Source: Schistocerca nitens
Taxonomy: Eukaryota; Arthropoda; Insecta; Orthoptera; Acrididae
NCBI RefSeq assembly: GCF_023898315.1
Contig: NC_064622.1
Location: 178,456,178-178,520,177, forward strand
Direction of reading: 5' to 3'
DNA: 64,000 nucleotides
The notes under the pieces were generated by a model. The model was not told the DNA's origin. It did no database searches and saw nothing but the letters and a program-made list of their open reading frames with translations. The translations under genes and the position numbers were made by a program. Positions 21,911-31,890 of the stretch are shown here, piece by piece; positions within the stretch are counted from its first letter, which is position 1; each line of letters begins with the position of its first letter.

Positions 21911-22124
21911 TGTTTTTATAGATGGATGGACAAGAAGAAATAATTTTGGTTTGGCTGGATGAAGATGACTAGAATATGTTGAAGTAGCATCTGTTAGAGC
22001 CAATAATATTGAAAGTTACACAGACAGTTAACATTGCGGCCACAACCAAAATGGAACAGTAATCAGAAGAAACCAAATGGCTCATACAAATCCGATACCA
22101 CTGCATCTGTTGTCATCAATCATT

Positions 22125-22890
22125 TGTCTCAAGATCTATTGTGTACTGGTAGAAATATAAAGACTGATAATTATTTAACCCCAGTCCACTGGTTGACGAA
22201 GTGAGGAACAAACGAACAACTTTATTTTTTACTCTCAGCAAGAATAAAAAAGAAATCCCTTCATTGTTCCTAGATATTAAAAAAAGACCAAAACCCAATA
22301 GTCTCTTTCGTTTTCATGTGGACAAGGTTCTGGTTTTCTATATATCACAGAAAGAAAAGAAAGAAAGTTATGCTTTTAATTAGTATGCTCCATGACAATG
22401 ACCAGATTTGTCCAGCTACTGGGGAACATTCAAAACCTGAAATCATCACATATTAACAAAACGAGGTGTTGATGTGGTGCGTCGTCTGAAAGAAGAATAT
22501 TCTACGGCGTGAGTAGAATACAGTTGGCCACTGAGATTATTTTTTTTAATTTTAAATATTACTGGCATAAATTGTCAAATAATATCAAAAGTAAATACAA
22601 ATGTGATTATTATTAGGAGACAATACCTGAAAATGCTAGCCCTGAAGCTAATAAGATCACAAATTGTGTGTAGGAGTACAATGCAAAATCTGCTTCATCC
22701 TCAACAGCAAGTTATAACTATTTACCAATGAAACTGAAGTTTCAGAGACTGAAGAACCCAGTGGAATATGTCAAGTCTGTCCAAGACAAAAAAGTCATGC
22801 ATTCATTGGAAAAAAAAAAATTTGTCTGATGGACATCCTGTAACATTATATTACATTTACAAAGCTCAGAAATATGACGAAAATTAAGTC
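22125..22890 (+). pseudogene. piggyBac-type transposase remnant
   Basis: Pieces of the piggyBac catalytic domain appear in order. They are a TDNYLTPVHW stretch (about 22160-22195), then LFFTLSKNKKEIPSLFL (about 22220-22270), VLVFYISQKEKKES, KTRCGVDVV-like (about 22455-22490), and the C-terminal cysteine-rich motif CQVCPRQKSHAF (about 22763-22800). This order is diagnostic of the DDE_Tnp_1_7 / piggyBac family. Stops and indels are frequent. Termini with TTAA targets were not identified. Confidence 0.75.
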
Positions 22891-22984
22891 ACAGAAGTTA
22901 AACAATGTGTCTTAGAACACTGGCGATTTTAATTGTTCTAAGATCACCACCAACAATATAGATACACTAATGAAAATAATCAGT

Positions 22985-24371
22985 TATTGATAATATAATG
23001 TAAATGGACAGATAAAAAAGATCTACTCACCAAGTGGCAGCAGGGGAATAAACACACAAAATGATTTAACTTTCACAAGTTTTTGCAGCCTGTGGCTCCT
23101 TCTGGTGGAAGAGTTGAAAGGGAAGGAAGAGGGTTGAAGGAAAAGGACTGAAGAGGTTTAGGGAAAGGGGTACAGTTTAGAAAAGTCACCCCGGGTTAGA
23201 TGATGAGAAGGGAAGACATTGGTGAGAAGGAAAGACATTGATGGGGACTGCGCCAGACAAGATTTGAAAACCTGGGAGCTTACCGGAGTTCTGAGAAACT
23301 GGTGTCTGGGGGAGGAATCCAGATGGCAAGTGTGGTGAAACAGGCAACGAGGTCATGACTGTCATGTTGTATAGCATGTTCTGCAACAGAATATTGTGTG
23401 TTGTCTGTATACACACTCTGCCTATGCCCATTCATCCTGAGTGATAAATGGGTGGTAGTCATGCGAATGTAAAAGGCTGAACAGTGTTTACATAACAGCT
23501 GGTATACAACATGTCGTTTCACAAGTGGCTCTCCCTCTGATAGTGTTTTGCCAGTTACAGGGCTAGAACAGGTGGTGGTAGGAGGGTGCATAGTGCAAGT
23601 CTTGCATGGGGGACAGTCACAGGGTTAGGAGCCATAGGATTTGACAAAGATATTGCAGAGATTGGGAGGGTGACAAAGGGTTATTCTAGATATGGTGGGC
23701 AAAATCTCAGACAGAATGGATCATATTTCAGGGCAGGATTTTAAGAAATCGTGGCCTTGTCAAAGTAGCTGATTGATACATTCAAGACCAGGATAATACT
23801 GGGTGACAAGTGGTGTTCTCTGAAGTTGTTTTTTTGAGGGATCATCAGTACCAGGATTGGATATGATGGCCTGGGAAATCTACTTTTGGACTAGGCTGTT
23901 GGAATAATTGCATCTAGTGAAGGGTGAAGTGAGACTGGCAGTGTATTGCTGTAAAGAGTCTGCATCCAAAAAAATACATTTGCTTCAAATGCCAAGGCTG
24001 TATGGGAGGGAACATTTGACATGGAGGGGTGGCAACTTTCAAAATGTAAGTACTGTTGTTTGTTAGTGGATCTGATGTGGATGGAAATGTATAGCTGGCT
24101 TTCGGTGAGGTTGTGATCAACAGCAAGGGAAAGCACCATGTGACATTTAATTTGGAGAAGGTATTTAGAGATTCCATGAATTTTAACAGATCAGCCTCAC
24201 CATGAGTCCATACAGCAATATATCTAAATGAAACCAAGGGCTGAAGTCTTATGGATCCCAGGAAAGCCCCCCTCCAAGTGACCCATGAAAAGATTGGTAA
24301 AGGAAGGAGCCATCCTGGTTCCCATGGCCGTACCCCTGATCTATTTGTAAGACTACCCCTCAAAGGGGGCA
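22985..24371 (-). mobile_element. Penelope-like retroelement, copy 3 (minus strand, 5'-truncated)
   Basis: On the minus strand it runs from inside the RT (24371) to a tail with a degenerate hammerhead-like block (AGAAGGAGCCACAGGCTGC, about 23086-23104). It meets copy 4 head to head at about 24371. Confidence 0.85.
23280..24371 (-). pseudogene. PLE RT (partial) and GIY-YIG remnant
   Basis: Minus-strand frames give GVRPWEPGWLLP, a frame-shifted form of GTRMAPSF (about 24325), then a damaged catalytic region (SFRYIAVWTHGEADLLKFM; the Asp pair is deleted), HIRSTNKQQYLHFESCHP and the endonuclease core HVVYQLLCKHCSAFYIRMTT (about 23520-23455). It is inactive. Confidence 0.83.
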
Positions 24372-24881
24372 ATCTCTTACACTTACCCGACTAATCTGTG
24401 ACCTATATGCCTCATCTGCCAATTTCTACCCCACCGGACTCCTCTCCTGCTACAAGATCCTGCAGATTATCTGCCTCTCATATTTCCCTGGATGATATCA
24501 CAAGCCAACCTCTGACAACAACAATATGTCAGACTTCACCTCAAAAAGCTATCCCACCTTTTCCTAAACTACTTCAACAGTGATGTTTCTCTTCCTGTAG
24601 CTCTACAGCTCCTCAAATAACCACCTTATAAACCACCACTCCTCTCCTACAAACTGAGCTTCACCAACCTCCTTAACATCCCTCAGCCTGCACCACTTCC
24701 TCCCAGACCAGTAATAACTCATAATCACAAGAACCAGTCACAACAGTACAGTGTTCTCAACCTCTCGCCCAAAGCAATCTCCTCCCTGAATTATCAGTGT
24801 TATCCAAGGGTCTCACTTTTAGCCCTAAACTTGCATTTAACTGTGGTTTGGTGAAGGAACTACTTTCCTTTACACGTAATG
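24372..24881 (+). pseudogene. PLE N-terminal region (copy 4, left part)
   Basis: Multi-frame remnant. The segment resembling NLSPKAISSLNYQC (about 24768-24810), followed by phenylalanine/leucine-rich sequence to 24881, matches the conserved N-terminal PLE block also seen at about 6330-6400 on the minus strand. Confidence 0.65.
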
Positions 24882-24996
24882 TGTAACGCCGGAAATGCAT
24901 ATCCTCCTATTTCCATCTATTGTACTGTAAGTTTTTTTCCTTAATTTGTTACCTGAATATATGACATTTCTGTGCCTTTATATATTGTAATTGGTT

Positions 24997-25067
<71 letters not shown>

Positions 25068-26531
25068 GATGTATAATTGGTTTGTTTCGTAAATATTATT
25101 TGTATTTTTACGCTGGGTCTTGCCTAGGGAAAACTGCTATCGAACGAATACATCGATAGGTCGTGTGAAGAATCAAAGTGTGTAGGATCTTTGGTAGGGT
25201 TAACTCTGCCGCGTGGAGCGCGGGCAGAGCAGTCGGGGTCTGGCTGGAGTAGCGAGTGGAGCAGGTGTGTTGTGTGACGCTCCCGCGAGTTGCCGCGCTT
25301 TCGGGGTTTGGCAGCATGTAATTGCGCTCGACTCGCGATGATAGTTTCTGACATGGTGTCGCGGACGGGAAGCATTAGCTGGCGCACATCAAGAGCCCGT
25401 TTCGCCTGGTGACCGTGTCGAGAAGAAGGCCCGCCAACATCCAGCTTCTGCAACAGCGACGGCCGACAATGAGTGACTGTCTCCACCTCCTCGATCGACG
25501 GCTTCAAACCTTCAATCAACCAACAAGGAAGACTAAAAGCACGTAAAGTTTCAGAACTGTATGGCAGACCTCAGCTTTTCAAATTGTTCCATTTGCCTCG
25601 CAAAATTACAGCAACTCAGCATGAACCTTTGTTGCTCATTGTCCCAATTGCATTACCAAGCAGGGTCCCTTCCTTTTCCGAAATGAAACCGAGTGTCGTT
25701 GAAATTCAGACGCCAGCATTAAAGTACTATCATTGCATTTCATTACTTTAGTTTCCAAGTGCAGTTAAAGCATAGCTGGCTACAATAGTTAGATTACACA
25801 AGCACAAATTAAGAGTGCGAGTTTTGTTAGCATATTTTAGCTTACCTGTGACTGCAGCTCAGCTTGGTACGTACTAAATTTTATTATTGTTAATTATTCA
25901 GAATCATTTAATTCAAGTTTAAAGTAAAATCTCTTGTTTCTAAATTGCGTAGAGTCAAGTTGCTTTTGAAATGATTGTTGAGGTAGTCCAAGACTAACCG
26001 TATTCTGCTGGATTTCGATGTGCTTCAGAAAGAAAGCTCACTATTAACTTCAGTCACTAAATTAACTTTCGATTTTCCGGTTTTATTAATTCTTTTGCTA
26101 AATTAAGTCAGAGTGTAGCGAAATTTATTACTTCTGACAAACTTTCAGTTTTCACACTACACGTGTCAACCTTCAGTTGCCACGCTTCTAGTGCTAATTA
26201 TATGTGTAATAACCTTTCTTTTTCAGTTACTATAGTAATTGTCCTTAGGACTGGCGACCGTGATTTCCCCCAAATCTCAAATATCTAATTACCGCTAGTT
26301 AATTGTTGACGTAACGGCCGCACATTTACTTTCTTTATTAACTTTACCCCTTTTCAAAATTAATTTCCACCAGTTTCATTTGCATTTTTCCTTTCATTTA
26401 GATGTAACCCTTTCCTCCCTCTTTACCGACAGATTAACTTCGGTGACGATTGCTTTTCCAAAATTCCCATTAGGTACACGCGGTTTAATTTTTCACTGTC
26501 ATTAAGGTCGATAAGTGAGGGGGAGGTTACA
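24882..26531 (+). repeat. 5' LTR (1650 bp)
   Basis: It is bounded by TGTAAC...GTTACA. It contains a TA microsatellite at about 25001-25063, then CG-rich sequence, then an AT-rich 3' half. It matches 31707-33362 nearly base for base. Short frames inside it appear in both copies because the LTRs are identical; no domain is recognised. Confidence 0.97.
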
Positions 26532-26533
26532 CG

Positions 26534-26553
26534 TGGCGACCTGGTGACAGGAC
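26534..26553 (+). promoter_or_regulatory. probable primer binding site (tRNA-Arg-like)
   Basis: Two bases after the LTR end lies TGGCGACCTGGTGACAGGAC. Apart from a 2-base insertion after TGGCGACC, it matches the complement of the 3' end of insect tRNA-Arg, a primer used by some gypsy-group elements. The match is from memory of the tRNA and unchecked. Confidence 0.6.
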
Positions 26554-26711
26554 AATCTTCAAATTTGAGGTTGTTCTGGACACGAATTTTGCATTGTGCA
26601 AATCTCGTAACAAAGTACTGGTTACGAAATGGTCGATACGTCAGCGAGAATATTAGTCTGAGGAATCCTAATTAGATTTGAGATTTGTTATTTATATTGA
26701 AAATTATTAAA

Positions 26712-28355
26712 ATGAGTGAAGGCAACAATTACCAAAATTTGGTAGACTTGGGTACGGAACAATCGGTCGAACAGTGGGAAACACGCACCGCGGTACCCAT
26801 TGTTCAGGGGCAGGCGGCTAGCATGAAAGACGCGACCGCCGAGACGCAACAAAGAGCAGAAATGGAATTCCAAACATTAGAAAATGTTTCGGAATCGGAA
26901 GTGAAAATCAAATCGGAATCCCTTGATGACGAATACGGGGGGACAATTAAAGAGGAAGCCGCTACGGAAGTAAAACCGGTAGTTTCCGGGAATTTAACTG
27001 ATTTATTGAATGTTTTGATTAACGAAATCAAGGCTCAGTCTAGCAAGATAGAAACTCAATCGGCAGAAATTAAAGCTCAGTCTGAAAAAATTGACAGGAA
27101 GCTAGACAATCAGAACAAAGCTATTAATGTTGTTAACAACAATGTTGGAATTGTTAACACGAAAGTTGATAAAATCAAAGAAGATATTGTTGTGATTAAT
27201 ACCGAAATCGGTAATCTTAAACAGGAAATGATAGGCGTTCAGGCGGAAATTGCGAGCATAAATACGCGTTTTAATTCCGAAATTAGCAGAATCGAGAAAA
27301 GTGTAGGAGACGCAGTTGCTCCGATCATCGAGAATAAGGTGACGGAACAAATTCAATTAGTGAGAAAAGACGATCAACAGAAGGTGGAAACTTTAAAGGT
27401 TTTAGTATCCGAAGTAGATACCAAAGTGAGGAAGCAGGCTAATACCTGCGAAGAGAAAAAGAGGGAAGTGGAAACGCTTGCGACAACCACTTGCCAAGTG
27501 ATTACGAGAGTGTCGGAATTAGAAAAGAAACTTGAAGAAAAACAGAGGTATGTGCCAATCTGTGCACATAGTTCGGAATTGTTGACGAAAGAGGAGCGGT
27601 TCGACCCCTTGAAAAAAGGCGGTATACACGCGACGGATTTCATTAAAAACTGTGAAAGAGTTTTACCCAGATCATGGACTAATGAGAGAAAAATTAATGC
27701 GGTTATTGATGTGTTGGCTGGTGATGCCAAGCGTTGGGGCTTAAACCTCAACATTACGAACCTGACCTTTGACGAGTTTAAAAATTTGTTTCTGGCTGAA
27801 TACTGGTCAGAGCAAAAACAGCAAAGTGTCTGGCGCGAATTTGTCGTATCGAGGCCTTTCGATGCGAATTCGCGCGGCTCGATGAAGGAGTTTTGTGAGG
27901 GCTGGATCCGCAAGTTGGAATATTTGCGTGATCGCCGAACGGAATCCGAAATAGTCTGGGAACTCTACAAAAAGCTTCCAGATGATACAAAACGCTACGT
28001 AGGAAGCAATTACAGGACAATCAATCATTTCCTGGAAAGAGTTGAGGACGAGGACAATTGGCGCAATAATCGCGATACTGGTAGAGGCCGTGGTAACAAC
28101 AACGGGTACCACAGCAACCACAACAATCATAACTATGGGAATAATGCATACCGCAATCTTGGCAGCAATAACAATAGTGGTTCGGGCCGTAATGACAATC
28201 GATACACTGCAAATAATAACAGGAATGACGGAAACCAGTATCATACTAGCGTGATACGGGCTTCGCAGAATAGTAATAACGCCAGAGTGTGTGATCAGCC
28301 GCCTCAGCAGCAAATGGTTCAAATGGCTCTGAGCACTATGGGACTCAACTGCTGA
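26712..28355 (+). CDS. Gag-like protein of LTR retrotransposon (C-terminus disrupted by SINE)
   Basis: The protein would form the virus-like particle. I start it at ATG 26712 (MSEGNNYQN) because the frame upstream has no ATG. The frame gives 547 residues, of which the last 14 come from the SINE. Residues about 100-280 are a long series of heptad-like repeats (KIDRKLDNQNKAINVVNNN), probably coiled coil. Residues about 295-445 look like a retrotransposon capsid domain (INAVIDVLAGDAKRWGLNL, FDEFKNLFLAEYW). Residues about 450-510 are an Asn/Gly/Arg-rich tail (GRGRGNNNGYHSNHNN). There is no CCHC zinc knuckle, so RNA binding probably uses the Arg/Gly/Asn-rich tail. The native end is lost to the insertion at 28313. 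Confidence 0.9.
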   Translation: MSEGNNYQNLVDLGTEQSVEQWETRTAVPIVQGQAASMKDATAETQQRAEMEFQTLENVSESEVKIKSESLDDEYGGTIKEEAATEVKPVVSGNLTDLLNVLINEIKAQSSKIETQSAEIKAQSEKIDRKLDNQNKAINVVNNNVGIVNTKVDKIKEDIVVINTEIGNLKQEMIGVQAEIASINTRFNSEISRIEKSVGDAVAPIIENKVTEQIQLVRKDDQQKVETLKVLVSEVDTKVRKQANTCEEKKREVETLATTTCQVITRVSELEKKLEEKQRYVPICAHSSELLTKEERFDPLKKGGIHATDFIKNCERVLPRSWTNERKINAVIDVLAGDAKRWGLNLNITNLTFDEFKNLFLAEYWSEQKQQSVWREFVVSRPFDANSRGSMKEFCEGWIRKLEYLRDRRTESEIVWELYKKLPDDTKRYVGSNYRTINHFLERVEDEDNWRNNRDTGRGRGNNNGYHSNHNNHNYGNNAYRNLGSNNNSGSGRNDNRYTANNNRNDGNQYHTSVIRASQNSNNARVCDQPPQQQMVQMALSTMGLNC

Positions 28356-28510
28356 GGTCATTAGTCCCCTAGAACTTAGAACTAGTTAAACCTAACTAAC
28401 CTAAGGACATCACAAACATCCATGCCCGAGGCAGGATTCGAACCTGCGACCGTAGCGGTCTTGCGGTTCCAGACTGCAGCGCCTTTAACCGCACGGCCAC
28501 TTCGGCCGGC
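28313..28510 (-). mobile_element. tRNA-derived SINE inserted in gag
   Basis: The 198-bp element is flanked by an 11-bp duplication CCTCAGCAGCA (28302-28312, 28511-28521). On the minus strand it starts GCCGGCCGAAGTGGCCGTGC, has a pol III box A-like region and box B (GGTTCGAATCC, complement at about 28434-28444), and ends in CATTTGAACCATT. A fragment of the same family occurs at 17824-17870. It cuts the gag frame and is younger than the LTR insertion or was carried by its source copy. Confidence 0.93.
28434..28444 (-). promoter_or_regulatory. SINE pol III box B
   Basis: The complement reads GGTTCGAATCC, the canonical B box of tRNA-type internal promoters, placed in the SINE's tRNA-like head. 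Confidence 0.8.
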
Positions 28511-28512
28511 CC

Positions 28513-30594
28513 TCAGCAGCATCCGGGGAGCGTATCTGCTGGGACGAGACAGGGAAACCATTAGCCGCGCCGGTGAGGGGCCGACCGGGCGTGGAGAAAT
28601 TTTGGCGGCCCAATAACAGTAGAAAACCCAGGTGTCGTCGTTATGAAAATTCCGTGTGGAATAATCAACGGCGGGAGAGTGTGCCAGTGTTAGGAGAAAG
28701 GAGTGCGCCCACAGGTAGTAAATCAGCTGTATACACGGCAGTAGGAAGTACATTCACTATCAGTGAGAACAATTTAAGTAGTGTTCCGGAAATCGATTAT
28801 AAAGTGGTAGCTGTAATACCCACAGCGGAACTGGAGATTGAGTTTAAGAATGATTCGCAAGTGTTGAGAGAAGATCAGATGTCGGATAAAACGTCCGTCA
28901 TCGAGCGAGGGGATGCAGAGAGGGATGAGGTCTGGTTAAGGCAGTTCGGTCGCTTATACGACGAACTAAGAGATTATAGGGGTCTGTATGGGAGAAGCGT
29001 TTATGGGGAGCGCGGGCAGGATTTGCCGCGTTTCGTCCCACAGGAAGATAGTATTTGTGAAGTGATAGGAAGTTCTGGCCCTAACCGGCAGACTTTACTA
29101 GAAATAGTTGATGTTAATGGGGAGCACGAGCAAGATTCGTCGTGTTTCGTCCCGCAGGAGTTGGCTGTTGAAGTAGTAACGGAAAGTTCTGGCCCTAACC
29201 GGCAGACTATACCGAAAGTTACAGTGGTAGAAGTAGCCGACCCATCCGACGCAAAACTCCAGTTTAAACATTGCGAAAGTATTGAGGAGAAAGATTACGA
29301 AAATTTTAGTGATAGCCGGACACGATTGGTAGAAAAGCATGTGGATTACAGCGTGTATGAGGTTAGAGCTGACATTATACGGTCAGACGATAGCAGTGTG
29401 GGTTGCGCAGATCTAGCGGAAGTAATTGCAGAGACTACTGGGCACATTCCTCCAGGTAGATTGGCGGATGATATCAATCTGGCCAAAGTGGAATCAACGA
29501 AGGTGACAATTAGTGAATTGATAGCAAAGCAACACTCACTAGTTGACGAGTTACAGGAAAAGGTTTCGGTATTGGAGGCGAAGCTACAGACTAAGCCTCA
29601 GGACAAACGTGTTCAAATTAAAACTGTATGTGAACAGAGGCTGAAAAAGCCGCCAGATAAGCAGGATTTAGGATCAAAGCCGGATGGTTTTTTCTGGAAT
29701 GACCTGGATATAGACGAGAAAGAAACAGTCGAGGATAAGTGTAGACAGATAGTAGTGTCTGTTAATATGCACGACCTACAACTAAACGTGTTGATTGACA
29801 TCGGTGCAGAATTGAGTGCTGTATCTGGGAAAATATTTGAGTTACTGAAAGACAGACCTGGTATCGTAGTTATGCCAGTACCAGGAGTGAAAATTATCGG
29901 TGCTACTGGAAAGGCCAGTAAACCGGTCACAAAACAGATTTTTGTCAACTTCGAGATATGTGGGGCACGATTTGAACAAGAGTTTGTCGTCGTGCCAGAC
30001 TTAACTACGGAAGTAATTATCGGATTGGATTGGCTATTAAAGTACCGTGCAGTGATTAATTGCGAAAGCAAAACTTTGACATGTACGTCACAAGATAAAG
30101 CAATAGTTGTTAGTTTTGACAAGGCAGGAGACGGTGTGCATAGGCAATACCAGCCTTTACACATTGTTAACTGGCCGGATGACATTGACGCAGAAATGAA
30201 CTGCCGTAACGTGAGGAATCTCGGCATTGACAAAAGTGTAGAAAGTGAATTGGAAGAGATAATCAAATTCCCTCCACGGATTGACATTAGTATTAGTGTG
30301 ATAAAAGATCGTTTGCGAGAAGTAATGAAGCTAAAAGCCGATGCTCGCATACGTCGTCATGACGCTAAAGCGCGTTTTGCTAAGTTTGCAATCGGAGACT
30401 TAATACTTGTAAAAGCTCATGAGAAATCGAACGAGATAGACAATGAAATCTCTAAATTTGTTTATAATGGACCATATAAAGTCATTGGTATACCTCACAC
30501 AAATGCTTATTGCTTAGAGTATCCAAGCTCTGGAAAACGATTAGGTATACGGAATATTGTAGACTTGAAATTGTACCAACCTAGGATTGATTAA
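28513..30594 (+). CDS. retropepsin fused to integrase C-terminal tail; RT, RNase H and integrase core absent
   Basis: A frame of about 690 codons is open from the SINE edge to TAA at 30592; the first ATG is at 28879 and translation may depend on frameshifting from gag. Residues before the protease are acidic and unrecognised, with an in-frame 38-codon repeat. The protease is near 29770-30060: active-site loop LIDIGAELS, flap-like IIGATGK and C-terminal EVIIGLDWLLKY. From about 30290 the sequence is integrase C-terminal: KADARIRRHDAKARF, then FAIGDLILVKAHEKS, then a GPY-type motif YNGPYKVIG and LEYPSSGKRLGIRN. In a normal gypsy pol about 700-800 residues of RT, RNase H and integrase core separate these. 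The junction, about 30200-30280, is in frame. Confidence 0.88.
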   Translation, partial: SAASGERICWDETGKPLAAPVRGRPGVEKFWRPNNSRKPRCRRYENSVWNNQRRESVPVLGERSAPTGSKSAVYTAVGSTFTISENNLSSVPEIDYKVVAVIPTAELEIEFKNDSQVLREDQMSDKTSVIERGDAERDEVWLRQFGRLYDELRDYRGLYGRSVYGERGQDLPRFVPQEDSICEVIGSSGPNRQTLLEIVDVNGEHEQDSSCFVPQELAVEVVTESSGPNRQTIPKVTVVEVADPSDAKLQFKHCESIEEKDYENFSDSRTRLVEKHVDYSVYEVRADIIRSDDSSVGCADLAEVIAETTGHIPPGRLADDINLAKVESTKVTISELIAKQHSLVDELQEKVSVLEAKLQTKPQDKRVQIKTVCEQRLKKPPDKQDLGSKPDGFFWNDLDIDEKETVEDKCRQIVVSVNMHDLQLNVLIDIGAELSAVSGKIFELLKDRPGIVVMPVPGVKIIGATGKASKPVTKQIFVNFEICGARFEQEFVVVPDLTTEVIIGLDWLLKYRAVINCESKTLTCTSQDKAIVVSFDKAGDGVHRQYQPLHIVNWPDDIDAEMNCRNVRNLGIDKSVESELEEIIKFPPRIDISISVIKDRLREVMKLKADARIRRHDAKARFAKFAIGDLILVKAHEKSNEIDNEISKFVYNGPYKVIGIPHTNAYCLEYPSSGKRLGIRNIVDLKLYQPRID
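29005..29219 (+). repeat. 114-bp (38-codon) imperfect tandem repeat in pol-like frame
   Basis: Units start GGGGAGCGCGGGCAGGAT (29005) and GGGGAGCACGAGCAAGAT (29119). Both encode a FVPQE...SSGPNRQT pattern and stay in frame. Confidence 0.85.
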
Positions 30595-31706
30595 TACCAC
30601 AGAATGGGTAATTTGTACAGTATGTAATATAGAGTGTAAGATTTAAGGATGTGCCATGTTTCGATGCTTTTGCCTGACCTAGAGGTCATTAAAGAACTTG
30701 TAATTAACAAGTAATTAATTTTTGATTAGACGTTTTAACCAATTGAAAAATCCAAGCTGCTAGTTTAAGTTTTCAGCTGAGTCACAGTATATTAAGGAAT
30801 GTAAATATGCTTTTGTAACTAGCTGTCAGATTTCATGAATGCATGAATGTGTGTTTTACTAGTCATTGTCGATGTACTTAGACGCTGTTTTAAGTTTCAG
30901 GCTAGTACATGCGTGTGATGATGGACAGTGTTGAGTTATCCACTGTGATAGTATTAAGGGACTCCTTGAGATTACTCGGGAGTGAGTTTTCCTAAAGAAT
31001 TCAGTGAAACGGACGTTCTGGAAATGCCGCTACACAGGCGAGTGAGATCAAGCGTGCCGCACAGGCGGGCGCAACAATACTGGCAAGGTGGAGCCGCTGT
31101 CGGCTCTTGGGTCGCTGTCGGCTCTTGTGCCGCTGTCGGCATTCTTTGTACTTGCGAGTACGGAAGGCGGAGTTGTTTTTCTTCCCGGACAGCTGATGTG
31201 AAAGAATTCTGCTGTCAATATTTATGTTTTTGTCGATCTACTGTATATTATTTTCTTGTTTAGCGTTAAGTGGACTCTCATGACGAGAATATTAATTATG
31301 AAAAGTTTATATAAAATACGTATTCTATGTAATTAATTATTAATTTGCGTATTTTGATATACCTGTTTTCTATGACCATGTAATCTGATTAATTTTGTAA
31401 ATAGTATTCCATTTCTTGATATTGCTAGGAATTTAGATTTTTAGAATAGCTAAACCATTTTCTATGCTTTCTATGAATTTTAATATGTCGTCAACCTGTT
31501 TTATTTTTTAGCAAGATGGCAGAGTGGAATAAGATTAGGACTGTCTCCACTCAAATTTTATGGTCTAAAAAATTGATTTATGCTTAATTAGACGAATGCT
31601 AAATTTTGATGATGTTTTGAGCATATGCATTTCTGCTGTTTATTTTTTGGGACATTTTCTGAGTCTGTTTAGGTTACACGAACATCCTCAGACAATGTGG
31701 GGCACG
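30595..31706 (+). other. LTR element 3' untranslated region
   Basis: No domain is recognised. An 18-bp repeat (GCCGCTGTCGGCTCTTGG and variants) runs three times at 31093-31146. The bases before the 3' LTR (GACAATGTGGGGCACG) offer only a weak polypurine tract. Confidence 0.6.
31093..31146 (+). repeat. 18-bp tandem repeat, 3 units
   Basis: Units start at 31093, 31111 and 31129. They create a short Gly/Val/Ala-rich open frame that has no other support as a gene. Confidence 0.85.
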
Positions 31707-31828
31707 TGTAACGCCAGAAATGCATATCCTCGTATTTCCATCTATTGTACTGTAAGTTTTTTTCCTTAATTTGTTACCTGAATATATGACATTTCTGTGC
31801 CTTTATATATTGTAATTGGTTTACTATT

Positions 31829-31890
<62 letters not shown>

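Noticed and set aside
25108-25751. Open frames on both strands within the LTRs (again at 31939-32582)
   Set aside because: They occur in both LTRs only because the LTRs are nearly identical. They carry no motif and overlap one another on opposite strands.
27807-28361. Long antisense frame (Ile/Val-rich) opposite gag
   Set aside because: It is a shadow of the AAC/AAT-rich gag tail; the sense strand has a capsid-like domain.
30982-31263. 93-codon frame near the 3' end of the LTR element, considered as a possible extra gene or envelope
   Set aside because: Its Gly/Val/Ala-rich centre is produced by an 18-bp tandem repeat, it lacks any signal peptide plus membrane-anchor pattern of an envelope, and it sits in untranslated sequence.
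31690-31706. Polypurine tract for the LTR element
   Set aside because: Only GTGGGG is purine-rich and it is followed by CACG, so I cannot support a confident site.
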